Assembly: GCA_003427395.1 (NCBI GenBank)
Contig: BFEA01000026.1
Location: forward strand, 1,839,717 to 1,881,631
Direction of reading: 5' to 3'
Length of the DNA: 41,915 nt
From: Chara braunii
Taxonomy: Eukaryota > Streptophyta > Charophyceae > Charales > Characeae
Shown here: positions 11,952-22,478 of the stretch, one piece after another
Layout of the letters: every line of letters begins with the position of its first letter
Position numbering within the stretch: the stretch's first letter is position 1
Translations under genes and position numbers: made by a program
Notes under the pieces: generated by a model
What the model was told of the DNA's origin: nothing
What the model saw: the letters and a program-made list of their open reading frames with translations, nothing else
The model's database searches: none

Positions 11952-12297
11952 ATGGGTTTGTAGGGTGTGAAAATCCCTACAACCCCATGTTTATTTTTGG
12001 GATTTCAACGTTTTTTGTCGTTAAAAAAAATAAAAATTGAAAAAAATAAGTATTGTAATAAAAAGAAACATGATAATAAAAAGGTAATTTTTTTTCATTT
12101 TTTTTATAATTGATGGTGGGACAAACATGGTGCACATGTATCTTTGATTTTTTTTTTACTGACAGAAGTAAAAAAAAATATATTTATTTTTCTTCTTTTT
12201 TTTGTTTAAGGTAAACACAGATACTGATTGATTGATTGCTTGATTGATTGATTGTGATTAATTGGTTGGTTGGTTGGTTGATTGATTGATTGCTGCG
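11952..12297 (+). repeat. Hairpin / A-T-rich / (TTGA)n repeat, copy 1
   Basis: It begins with an imperfect inverted repeat (arms 11,952-11,965 and 11,975-11,988, one mismatch, CCCTACAACCCCAT on the right). About 230 bp of A and T runs follow, then a (GATT)n/(GGTT)n tract to 12,297. The same order of parts occurs at 14,289-14,637. The conserved stem followed by a tetranucleotide tract suggests a small mobile repeat family. Confidence 0.6.
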
Positions 12298-12299
12298 TA

Positions 12300-12424
12300 G
12301 CATGCTGTTCGCGTTCGGTCGCCGAACTCGAACGTTCGCGAACGGACGCGAACGGGTCGGAAAACCGACCAAACGCGAACATATATATATATATTATATG
12401 GGTCTGGGGGGTTGGGGGGGGTTG
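12300..12424. repeat. GAACG palindrome cluster next to the sequence gap
   Basis: Several overlapping CGAACGTTCG / TTCGCGAACG palindromic words lie at 12,305-12,380, followed by (AT)n and G runs. A similar cluster (CGAACGCGTTCG twice) is at 13,640-13,690, and each cluster abuts a (GATT)n tract. Confidence 0.5.
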
Positions 12425-12633
12425 NNNNNNNNNNNNNNNNNNNNNNNNNNNNNNNNNNNNNNNNNNNNNNNNNNNNNNNNNNNNNNNNNNNNNNNNNNNN
12501 NNNNNNNNNNNNNNNNNNNNNNNNNNNNNNNNNNNNNNNNNNNNNNNNNNNNNNNNNNNNNNNNNNNNNNNNNNNNNNNNNNNNNNNNNNNNNNNNNNNN
12601 NNNNNNNNNNNNNNNNNNNNNNNNNNNNNNNNN
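12425..12633. other. Assembly gap (Ns)
   Basis: A run of undetermined bases, probably an unsequenced low-complexity tract because both sides are simple repeats. Open frames drawn across it have no meaning. Confidence 0.99.
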
Positions 12634-12800
12634 AGTAGAAGAAGAGGAGGAGGAGGACGAGGAGGGGAGGGCAACGACGAGGGAAGTCGGGATCCGGATA
12701 GGTAGGAGGAGGAGGAGGAGGGTGGCGGAGGAGGGTGGCGATGAGGGTGGCGACGAGGATGGCGAGGAGGGTGGAGACGAGGATGGCGACAAGGATGGCG
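12634..12800 (+). repeat. Purine-rich GGA/GAG/GATGGCGA tract
   Basis: An almost pure purine strand of GGA and GAG triplets passes into a short GAGGATGGCGAC-type minisatellite. It borders the gap and the satellite that follows. No gene. Confidence 0.9.
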
Positions 12801-12847
12801 AATCGAATCGAATCGATTCAATCAATCAATCAATCAACCAATCAATA

Positions 12848-12924
<77 letters not shown>

Positions 12925-13292
12925 ATTCGATTCCTTGATTGAATCGAATCTTGATCTAGATTTGATTCAATCAACGAATCAATTCGATTCATTGATTGAT
13001 CCGTTGATTGAATCGAATCTACATCAAGCTTCGAATCGAATCTACATCAAGATTCGATTCAATCAACGAATCGAATCGATTCATTAATTGAATCGAATCT
13101 AGATCAAGATTCGACTCAAACAACGAATCGAATCCTTGTTTGAGTCGAATCTTGATCTGATTCGATTCAATCAATGAATCGATTCGATTCATTGATTGAA
13201 TCGAATCTTGATGTAGATTCGATTCGAATCTTATGTAGATTCGATTCAATCAACGAATCGAATCAATTAATCCATACATGGATTAATTGATT
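12788..13292. repeat. (AATC)n tract and GATTCGATTCAATCAA satellite
   Basis: A (CAAT)n run to about 12,925 is followed by roughly 60-bp units built from GAATCGATTC, GATTGAATC and TTGATCTAGATTC words in both orientations, so the DNA is dense with self-complementary segments. It ends in a perfect inverted repeat at 13,261-13,292 with 15-bp arms and a 2-nt loop. All ORFs here translate the satellite. Confidence 0.9.
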
Positions 13293-13299
13293 GATCCAG

Positions 13300-13440
13300 C
13301 AAAAGAAGAAGAAGAAGAAGAAGAAGAAGAAGATATGGCGGAGGAGGAGGAGGAGGAGGAGGAGGGGTAGAGGAGGAGGGGGAGGAGGAAGAGGTGGAGG
13401 AGGGCGGCGAGGAGGAGGAGGACGAGGGGGGCACACCTAC
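13300..13440 (+). repeat. AAG / GGA purine tract
   Basis: (AAG)n at about 13,301-13,332 is followed by GGA-rich sequence to about 13,430. It mirrors the purine tract on the other side of the GATTC satellite. Confidence 0.9.
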
Positions 13441-13718
13441 CTGAGGGTTCGAAGCTAAGTTGACGTGGAAGTTGCGCGGGATCGAGCGACGATAACGGGG
13501 CAAATGTTCGCTCGAATTTGAACGGGGGACCCCACTGCCCCTTCCCGCCAGGCCGCCCGTGTTGTTCCCCACCCCCCGAACACCCCCCTCCCTACGGCCC
13601 CAAGACCCCCCAGACCCTTGGAGGCCCGGTAACGCCCGATGGGCGAACGCGTTCGGAGGCCTCCAAAAGCCGTTCGTGCGAACGCGTTCGCTTCCCATTC
13701 GTTCGTTGTGCTATGCAG

Positions 13719-13756
13719 ATTGATTGATTAACTGATTGATTGACTGATCGATTGAT
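13719..13756 (+). repeat. (GATT)n tract
   Basis: Short, imperfect GATT repeat directly after the second GAACG palindrome cluster (13,640-13,690). Confidence 0.9.
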
Positions 13757-13972
13757 AAAAAAAACAAAACAAAAAAAGAATGCGCGTGTTTTTTTTTGTG
13801 TGTGTGACGCGCCAACTTTCGGGCCTGCGTTATCTTCCCCCCCCCCCCCCCCCCGTTTCTCTGTCTTTTTGTCGAATTTTTGGTGACCATCCGACGAGGC
13901 CTCATTTTGTATTTTCATGAATGTAATATGTGAGACCTTCGGATCAATTTTAAAAATTTGTCCCTTTTTTTG

Positions 13973-14143
13973 CAAATTGGGAATTACATGGGAATTACGC
14001 TCGCCTTAGTGAGCGCTCTAGGAATTTGGGTCGACAGTTAGGAATTTAGGAATAAGCGGGATCCGACGTGTCTTTCCTTGTGCATGAATATTCTCAACGT
14101 CGTCTTGGAAAGCTCGAGGAATTTTCGCAGAAATCTGAATAGC
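13973..14143 (+). repeat. ~170-bp dispersed repeat, copy 2
   Basis: Partner of 2,782-2,952, in the same orientation and moderately diverged. It keeps GGAATTACG, TTAGTGAGCGC, CGACAGTTAGGAATT and GGAATAAGCGGGATCCGACG. Confidence 0.7.
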
Positions 14144-14288
14144 TATGAAACACCCGCGGACTTGTCCGCGGGCTCGATCTTAGATGGCGGCCGCGTATGC
14201 AACCACGTCCGCGGCCGTCCTGGTCCGCGCCGCAGACCCGATTTTACCAGAATTTTCCTGAATCAAATAATAGGTAAAATATATATAT

Positions 14289-14584
14289 ATATGGGGTTGT
14301 AGGGAATTTTAAGCCCTACAACCCCATATTTATTTTTTTGGAATCCGACATTGTTTAAGATTTAAAAAAAATCAAAAACTAAATTGGATTTAAAGAAAAT
14401 TAAAAATATATATATAAAAAAAAGCAGAATTTTTTTTTTGTCATTTTTTATCATGAAATATATGGTCCCTGAGTTGACCTGTATTTTTTTTTTAAATGAA
14501 TTTCTTTTTTTTGCAGGGGTATGAGGTGTTTAAAAAAAATGCAGATAAAGAATTTGAAAATAAAATAAAAAAATAAAAAAGGGG

Positions 14585-14637
<53 letters not shown>
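14289..14637 (+). repeat. Hairpin / A-T-rich / (TTGA)n repeat, copy 2
   Basis: A perfect 16-bp inverted repeat (14,289-14,304 and 14,314-14,329; the right arm is CCCTACAACCCCATAT) with a 9-nt loop heads the unit. About 250 bp of A/T runs follow, then (TTGA)n at 14,586-14,637. The tract passes straight into the (GTGA)n microsatellite where the large element begins, so the element appears to have landed beside this older repeat. Confidence 0.7.
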
Positions 14638-14651
14638 GAGTGAGTGAGTGA

Positions 14652-14659
14652 GTGAGTGA
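14652..14659 (+). repeat. Left target-site duplication (candidate)
   Basis: GTGAGTGA immediately precedes the left inverted repeat, and the same 8-mer directly follows the right one (41,601-41,608) in the same orientation. The site lies in (GTGA)n, so a 4-bp duplication cannot be excluded. Confidence 0.7.
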
Positions 14660-14690
14660 AACATGTTATTCGTTAAAATAGGACATTATA
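14660..14690 (+). repeat. Left terminal inverted repeat (31 bp)
   Basis: It starts AACATGTTATTC and ends GGACATTATA. It is the exact reverse complement of 41,570-41,600, and similarity stops abruptly inside both copies. The first eight bases (AACATGTT) are themselves palindromic. Confidence 0.85.
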
Positions 14691-14851
14691 TTTTAAATTG
14701 GTACTCGCACGCTATTCATTTCATGTTAAAATCGCTATATTTTGGACCTGAATGAAACTTAGGAACCCGAAGAATGCAATTGAGAGACCATAAATTTAAT
14801 CTAAACTGGAGATTCAAGGCAATCACTTATTGATCATGATGGATTAAGTGT

Positions 14852-15540
14852 GGATTCCATTGCACTTGCATCAATTTTGTAACTTAAAAGTCGTTACGGT
14901 TACAACATGAATTGTTGAACTCTCGATTTCTTTACACCTTGCTCAATTTTGAGTCATAATTGAGTCGAACCTCTTTTAGATGACATTGTGACTTCCCTTA
15001 ATTTATTGAAACTCAATCGAAGTGGGACATTTACGGCAAGCACACGGATGGTTTAATAAGTACTAATAGTCTAGTATGGATTCCATCGCACTTCGATAAT
15101 TTTTGCTTTAACTCTATTAAATGTATACTAATCACGACAAAGTTTAACGAATCACACGACAAACGAGATTACGGTTTAAGTACAGTGACTATGGGTTCTA
15201 TCGCACTTCGATAATTTATGTACTACATACTTATTAAAAGACGTGACACTCAGTCTGTTCGGTGTGATTTAAGGATGGATTCCAACACTGTGACACATCG
15301 ATAATTTTGGACTCTATCACACTTCGACAATTTATGTGACTTTAAAGACAAAACTGACATGTCATTGTCATACATTGAAATGCACTTGAATAAGACGTAC
15401 TACATATGACATTGTGTGAAGGCGAAACTAGATGGTTTATGTATGGATTCCGGCGCACTTTGACAAAAAATCATAAACCGATATGACATTGTCATATGAA
15501 ACTCAAATTCACGTGAGTACCATGGATTCTGTCTCACTTC
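14852..15540 (+). repeat. Left subterminal motif array
   Basis: At least seven degenerate copies of GGATTCCATCGCACTTCG, often followed by ATAATTT, start at 14,852, 15,078, 15,193, 15,277, 15,309, 15,445 and 15,524. The copy at 15,445 (GGATTCCGGCGCACTTTG) nearly equals the interior motif GGATCCCGGCGAACTTC, which links the end array to the rest of the element. Subterminal repeats are where many DNA transposases bind; that role here is inferred. No gene is seen between the left end and 15,760. Confidence 0.7.
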
Positions 15541-15762
15541 AAGAAATGTCGTACCCATGAAAAATTAAAAGTCAACAATTGTACTGGCAACTAAAGTTCA
15601 AAATTGTACCGACACGTGCAAGAAATCGCAAATGCAAGATTGGAGTACGTCTACATTAAACGCTACAAGCCAACTGTACATGGAACTACATCTAAATGGA
15701 ACGCTACGAGCTGCAGGAATGTAAACTTTCAAAAACGCTATCATTTACAAAATTTGAAGTTC

Positions 15763-16681
15763 CTACCGATGTCCCCGCGTCCCTTTAGAACCAAACCCGT
15801 ATAAGGCATTCATAGACGACCCGAAAACAAGGGGTTTGTGGCTGTCCCTTCGTCGCCACCCTCGAGAACACCGAAATGTACTTCATCCTCACAAACCTAC
15901 AGGCACCTGCTAAGGACTTACCGATGGCGTCACGCACACAACATGTCACTTGCTCTACCTCATGCCACTTATGAACCTCATCAATTCGACTAACAATCTC
16001 CAAATCGGATTGTCCGTTCTCGCACAGAAGGCGCAAACTCCCCATGTTGCAACTATAGATTCTAAGGTTGTTGCAAGAAACTAGCACTACAACGTCTACC
16101 AAAGTCCGCTTTCGGTTTGAACATGCTACACACAACACTCTGCAGAAGTTGGAACCGGCCACAGACAACCGTATGCAACAATATGACACATCTTTTAGCT
16201 GTAACCCGGCACCACGCAGCGGATATACTTCCAGAAACGGATTGTAGGATGCACAGTCCAAAAACTCTTGTTTCAAGTCCGCACACCACACCCGAGGTGA
16301 CCTCGTTACGTTGTCCAGGCGAAGGTAAAATCGGTTATTCTCTTCGTGCCTGAGCGCGGCGCGCAGGGACGGAAGTTGTCTGACACGAATGGCATAATGA
16401 GGTACTTTGATCAGACTTCCCCACTCCATGGTGGAAGCAAATTTGTAATCCTTATGCCATGGGCATTTCCTTGCCAAGATGGCTCTATCCCATTCTGCCT
16501 CTGACCACGCATCGATAGGTTTGTCAAAGAAGGGGACGACGATCATCCACGGGTCGTTTTCGGTATCGCCTCCCGAACCACGGAATCCGCATGCACAAGG
16601 GTGATTGGGACATGCATAATCATGCCGATGGTCCATGACTCCTGTCGCACTCCCTACACAAGACATGAAATGCAAACACAA
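15763..16681 (-). pseudogene. Unknown-family protein, left copy, with 3' frameshift
   Basis: A 298-codon open frame (16,681 to 15,785) is clearly homologous to the ORF at 30,211-31,140. Shared blocks in order are DPWM-VVP, CPW, YKFA, RSPR-W, YPLR, VSYCC-RL, RVLCVA-SN, LVD-VVLVS, VRD-IG-SLA and FVRMKY-SVFS. Near 15,820-15,830 the homology moves to the next frame, where GSSMNALYGFGS matches the right copy and runs to a TAG at 15,763-15,765. This copy has therefore gained or lost a base, which replaces its last residues. A good 3' splice signal (pyrimidine-rich, then TTGTGTAG) lies near 16,654 on this strand, so the gene may have an upstream exon and start at the ATG just after it. Family and function are not recognised. 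The many conserved Cys residues suggest structural or metal-binding roles. Confidence 0.7.
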
Positions 16682-16889
16682 ATGAAAATGAAATGTGGAA
16701 ATAGTAGAAAAATTGCCTTCATGATAAACTTAACTTCGGAAATTGTCGAACCATCACCAACCATCTTAAAAAATTTAACCGTGGACCGTCGACAAAATTC
16801 GCCACGCAGAATCATCGCAAAAATAATATACTCCCTTCTGAATTCTCGTTCGTCCAAACAATTATTTTCGAAAATCTCACTCCCTCACT

Positions 16890-19800
16890 TTATCCGGCGG
16901 ACGTGCACTCGTCGCCCTTGTCCCCTCCATCTGCACCCCCTTCACAAGAAGGACTCAGATCTAGAAGTGCAGCTTCAGCATTCGGTCGAACACTGAAAGG
17001 AATGACAAGTCCAGTCTTGAATGGTCTTGTACCTCGGACCGGTCTCTCCCAACCAAAAGCGATCGAGTCAGCATCCTGCCATTGTGTTTGCTCAGTCATT
17101 TTCCATCGTTTTTCTCATGCGTTCTCATACAGTTGTTCGAGCGACTTAGCTCTCCCAGTCGGCACCCAATATTCCACTAACACTTGATTATAATTCTGCG
17201 AATTATAATCAACAACCACCCGAAAAAGAACTTTGCCCACCCAGATTGGCACACCGCTGGACAGATCATCGTCGGAGGGGCGAAGGATAAGAAAAGTGCC
17301 CACGTCAACATGCACGAGGGGGTCGAAACTAGTCTTCGGACGATTTTTTCTTCGTCCAACAAACAGGGGTTCCCTGTCGTCGATGTTGACACTGCGAGGA
17401 GAAGGTTGTTGATCGCTTTCGAGCAGCTGTGGTCGTGACCAGAAACTTTCTTGAGGTTGTGAGGACAACCCGTTGACGATGATCTCATCGTCATGTTTGA
17501 TAACCTCCTTCCAGTACCACAAAGCTCTTTCTCTCCTACTCACCTCATGGTCATTGTAAGTGCACCACGTCGACAGCCTACTCTCCAGCAACTCGCAGAA
17601 TCGAACAACACCATTTTTGCCATTCAAATAGTCATTTCGAGGAAGGGGTTGCACATGAGGCGGACCTGCATAGCTCTCATCGGGGTTTTGATTGAAGCAA
17701 TAAATCGGACCTTCCTCGGGCAACTATTCGTCGTTATCGCAAAACTCCTTGTACAACATGCCCGGATTATCTCCAACCATCAAAAATTTAAGCAAGTGCG
17801 GTTTCGAAATACCGGTAATGTCTGACGCAACGCACGGGTCTACTATATTAATCCAATCTTCCATCGTATCGAGGAAAATACATTTGGGAGGCTTTTTGTG
17901 TGATTGCTCTATGAGCTCGAAGAACTAGTCCATAGTATAAGCGTCTATGTCTTTCAATTTCTTCGAGAAAATGTTGAAAGTAGCGTCGACGTCTGTATGG
18001 GTGTGTCCCACCAGCATGAAACCTATTTCTACCTCTTCGAAAACTTTAAACTTAACTAACAGTGCAACCATCGCACATATGTACTTGTTCTTGTTTTCCT
18101 GCCAACAGTTATCCGCTTGAATGCGCAAACATCGTGGCTGCGGCGTCCCGCTCCCTTGAATTTCGACAAGGGTTCTCATAACACAAGTAGCGACCGTGTT
18201 CGAATCGTGTTTGAAATACGGAAACCATGTGTATACATATATACTAAGGTCTCTACCGTGTGCAATGACGCCTGTCAAATTCGTCTTCATCATCATCTCG
18301 TGCCTAAGTATTTTCGAGTAGTTTGCCTGACCAATATGGGGGATAGTTGTTTTCTTCTGATCCATGCCGTCAATGATGAGACACAAACGCTCGTTCGGAC
18401 GGACCATCGAATCAGTTTTCGCTCGACTATAGTCCAATCTGTGTTCAACTTGCCTCCTTTGGTGAACTTTCATATCCTCTCGAGCTTGTTCTTGATCTCG
18501 AGGAAGAGCAGCATACTGTATACGTTCCTTCAGCTCATGAAAGACGGCGCACTTCGTGAACGTGTTAGAGTGCGCGAGGGAAACGTGAAAAAAGTGTTTC
18601 CGCCACAATTTGTAAAGGTTGGACTCAGACACGACAGCGAGGCCAGCGGCCAGAAAGTCTGATTCGATGGACTCATAAATTGATCGCTTCGTGAAAGCAG
18701 CCGGGAGTCCAAGCTTCGGTCTGGAAACCCCACCTTCGTTAGCCACCTCATTCGGCATGCTATCCGCATGACACTCGATGAACGTTCTCATGCTGGCAAG
18801 CATGACGACCATTTTACTGGTTGGCCGATATTTCCCCGTCAGGCCATGCTCGAAATGCACTTAACCATTGTCGAAATGCTTTTTGTAGCTGTAAAATGTA
18901 TTACGCGAGACACCGAGTACATTGCAGTACGCCTTGACGCACATCGAACGTTCCAACTCCACAGGGCGGACACATCTCTGTCCACCCTCATTCACTGTGA
19001 AATCCTTAATACTTTTCATCCACCACTCAGCTTGCTCTACCGGACTCTTACTGTACAGTCCTTGTCTAACCTTTCACACTTCCTCAGGCGACACGTCGTA
19101 ACAACATCTAGCCTTGCAACATGCCATGCCACGCACCATGAGCAGTCTTTTTTCGGACAACATGTTTCTCGCTCTTTTGTATTGTTCTTTCCTCCTAGCG
19201 TTCTTATTAGCCATGCTATACCTTCGTCTTTCGCCTGGCAGAGATGCGGGCAAAATCTGCAGTATCGCCCTTCTCTCTGCATCACCCCTGCCAGACGCTT
19301 CCGACCCAAACTGACTCTCAATTGGAATCGCATCAGCACTTCCCACTTGCGTTGGACTCGCTCATGCTGTGGAAAGTTCCTCCGAAGAGTAGTCGGTGGC
19401 AACCAACTTCGTACTACTGGAGCCAGCGTGAAGCAAAGGTCCACTGGAAGAGGACTGTGGTCCAGACGAGTAATCAGTGGCCACCAACGGCTCACTCTTG
19501 TCATCAGACGATGTGTAAGAAACACCCATCGGCACGCAACTGTTGTGCGCCGAAGCTGTGGGGTTCACCTCTCGAGGAATGTGGAACTCGATCCGGGAGG
19601 TAGACGGTTCTTCGCCTGCGGACGTTGTTGCCAATTCTATAGGCAGTTGGATGCAACCTCCAAAGCTCTCACGAAAAGCGAGACTCCGTTTTCTGGGGAA
19701 AGTTGCAGCGGACTGTTGGAACGGCGAACTGTTCGAAGAGGACTGTTGGAACGGCGAACTGTCCGAAGAGGTCGTCGGGGCCAATTCCAGGTGTTGTTGC

Positions 19801-19907
19801 TGGCAACGGAAGTCGACGGCTTGTTCAGTTTCCATAGCCCGGTTCATGTGGTCGTTCGCCCAACCGTCTTTGGCGCCGTCATGTAACCGTCGGTGCAGCG
19901 AATGCAA
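16890..19907 (-). pseudogene. DUF7869-type RNase H-like (putative transposase) gene with six in-frame stops
   Basis: One frame runs from 19,907 to a final TAA at 16,890-16,892 without a frameshift, but stops interrupt it at 19,364 (TGA), 19,076 (TGA), 18,863 (TAA), 17,927 (TAG), 17,726 (TAG) and 17,117 (TGA), each given by its first base on the minus strand. The N-terminus is Ser/Thr-rich, followed by a Cys cluster (ACCKARCC). The core (18,860-17,925) has IIDGMDQ (Asp164 of that stretch), DNCWQENKNKY (Asp250) and VGHTHTDVDATF (Asp290, Asp292). These are hallmarks I associate with DUF7869 proteins, an RNase H-like family abundant in repeat-rich eukaryotes. The last third has GVPIWVGKVL and VLVEYWVP, then ERPVRGTRPFKTG. 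The 5' limit is uncertain. A spliced or recoded gene is less likely than decay. Confidence 0.75.
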
Positions 19908-20205
19908 TTCCCGTCAGCGTAATCGATTAAGCTCTCTTGTGCGGATTGAACGGGTCATTCCAATTCGTGCCCACACCCTGCAAAACAGCGGAGCAAACTG
20001 TAAGCACGATTACTATAGAAGTAAGGGCTAACAGGTGTGAATCTTTGTTGTTAATTTGGTTATGGGTCGGACACTCCACGGGCCAGGCGTGAATCTTTGT
20101 TGTTAATTTATCGACACATTTTTGTTTGTCTGTTGCACCCAGCAGGACGTGTCCTATGAGGAGTAAGACGTGCGCAAGGGACGGCCGAACTGTCAAGGAC
20201 CACAG

Positions 20206-20584
20206 AAGTCCGTCGGGATCCGAACTTCGCAGATTTCGAATCGACGGCCAACCGGTTATCAATGGGTCGCAGTGAACAGACTGTCGGCCAATCGTCATAA
20301 AGAACTGTTGGCCAATCGTCATAACGAACCGAAGGCTAGGAGAGGCAGGAGACAAAATAAAACATGGCTTAATGACCCTCAGCCGAGCCCCGCAAACCCC
20401 GAGTAACTGCACGTCGATTCGGAAGTTGTGTGCTTGGACTCAAAGCCTTTGCAGCCCACGCGGCTTCGACACTGCAGCGCCTTCGCACTGTCGACACCCT
20501 ACTGCGTGAACCGCAAAGCACGCCGTGGCAGAAGCATGACAGCGACCAAACCACACTCATCTCGACGATTGCTTTTATTGGAGG
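20206..20584. repeat. First interior palindrome and flanking repeat words
   Basis: The first interior copy of the 22-bp near-palindrome lies at 20,206-20,227 (AAGTCCGTC then GGGATCCGAACTT). Nearby are short direct duplications: ACTGTTGGCCAATCGTCATAA-type words at about 20,276-20,325, and GTGAATCTTTGTTGTTAATTT at about 20,037 and 20,089. No gene is supported. Confidence 0.6.
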
Positions 20585-21333
20585 GCAACGAAGATCGACG
20601 GCATACCGCAAATGGACCCTGCCACTGACACCGTCGTCAACCCCAATAAACCCCTTTTAGGGCAATTCACAAGGCGAGCTATGTCGCGCACTACCAAGAC
20701 GCCGGCACCGAAGACGGACTGGGAAGTCCAAGCTGTTGAAAACAACTGACAGATTCACGCAAAGCCTCAAAGTTCGTCGGGATCCGAATTTGGCGGGTGC
20801 TTGAGTAGCAAGGAACCTGTTTTCACGCGGCCGGTGTTCGTGGAAGGGAGTGCCAGTGGGTGCACACAAGGAACCCCATGTTTGGGCGCACAGAAGGAAG
20901 GTTGGGTTGTCGTTGAACGGAAGCACGCGCAGAACAAAGGGTAGTGGTGGATGCACCACCACACAATTCGGCGCAGCGCGACCCCAAACTGACCCCTATA
21001 AACATCGATTCTCACCATCGTCTAAGCGAGCGCGTGCGGTGTTCCATTCACTAGTGCAAGAGCTTATCGAACTTGGACATCTCCACTGCGCAGACAAGTG
21101 AAATGTAGAAATGGATGAAAGATCCCCCCTGCAACCCTTCCAAACATTGATTCGACCAGTTGAGAAGGCGACCCCCGACTCGCGCGCCTGGAACGTCGAC
21201 GGGAGACAGCGCGAACCGCGCAGCACGCAGAAACACAAGCATGTCTGCGACAATACTCCTCGCACCGCGACGGCCAAAACCCTTGGGGGGCAACAAAGAT
21301 CGAGGGCAAGAAAAAATGCTCGCCTTCTGAAAT

Positions 21334-21420
21334 GCCCTTGAAGGGGTTTATGGGGGTTGCCGACTGCGACAATGGCCGTGTCCCTTATTTTCGGCAACCC
21401 CCATGAACACCTTCAAGGGC
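21334..21420. repeat. Long hairpin in tandem unit 1
   Basis: The 30-bp arms (21,334-21,363 and 21,391-21,420) differ at 2 positions and enclose 27 nt. The outer part of each arm, CCCTTGAAGG, is nearly palindromic itself. It could be a fold-back element or a cruciform-forming site. Confidence 0.85.
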
Positions 21421-22391
21421 TATTCAGAGGGCGATCAATTTCTTGCACCCGCAGTCCTATCGCAATCAATTCACACTCGAAGCTCCAGGCGTCATGCGAA
21501 TGACGGATAGATTTGCGCCGATCCTCAAAGTCCGCCAGGATCCGAACTTGGTGGATTTGCCTGCATCGAGTAACAGGCTTTCGCGTGGCTGCAGGTATTG
21601 GAATGGGTGGATGGCTTTCGCACAGAAGCAGGCGATGCTCGGCCGCACCGTATTTGGGGTCGGCGATGAACGAAGATCCACGGCACACCGGAAATGGACC
21701 CGGCCAGTGACAGCGTCGTCAACCCCAATAAACCCCTTTCAGGGCAACTCACAAGGCGAGCACTTTTGCGCACTACCAGGCCACCGGCATCGAAGACGGA
21801 ACGGGAAGTCCAAGCTGTTGAAAACAACGGTCAGATTTTCGCGGAGCTTCAAAGTCCGCCGGGATCCGAATTTGGCGGGTGCTGGAATAGCAAGGAACCC
21901 GTTTTCGCGCGGCCTGTGTCAGTGGAAGGTAGCGTCATTGGGTGCACTGAAGGAACGCTTGTTGGTGAACGATAGCACGCGCAGAAGAAAGGGTAGTGGT
22001 GGATGCACTAACACACAATAGGGCGCAGCGCGACCCCAAAATGACCCTCATAAACACCGATTCTCACCATCGTCCAAGCGAGCTCGTGCGGTGTTCCATT
22101 CACAGGCACTAGCGCAAGAGCTTATCAGACCCCGACATCTCCACAAAGCAGACAAGAAAAATGTACAAAAGGATGAAAGATCCCCCCTTCGACCCTTCCA
22201 AACATTGATTCGGGCAGTCGAGAAGGCGACCCCCGATTCCCATGCCGGGAACGACGACGTGCGACAGCGCGAACCGGATAGCCCGCAGAAACACAAGCAT
22301 GTCTGCGACAAGACTCCGCACACCGCGACGGTAAAAAACATTGGGGGGCAACACAGATCGCTGATGCGGAAAATTGCTTGCCTTCATAAAT

Positions 22392-22478
22392 GCCCTTGAA
22401 GGGGTTTGTGGGGGTTGCCGACAGTGACAACGACCGTGTCCCTTATTTTCGGCAACTCCCATGAACCCCTTGAAGGGC
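22392..22478. repeat. Long hairpin in tandem unit 2
   Basis: Equivalent of the 21,334 hairpin. The 30-bp arms (22,392-22,421 and 22,449-22,478) differ at 4 positions with a 27-nt spacer. The same position in both units shows that it is part of the repeat. Confidence 0.85.

Noticed and set aside
12258-13087. ORFs of 118-265 codons across the gap
   Set aside because: Most of their length is undetermined bases or GGA and AATC repeats.
16890-19907. Alternative genetic code reading all stops as amino acids
   Set aside because: The long ORF at 32,587-37,665 and the protease use ordinary stops and contain none internally, and the neighbouring left gene also carries a frameshift, so decay is simpler.
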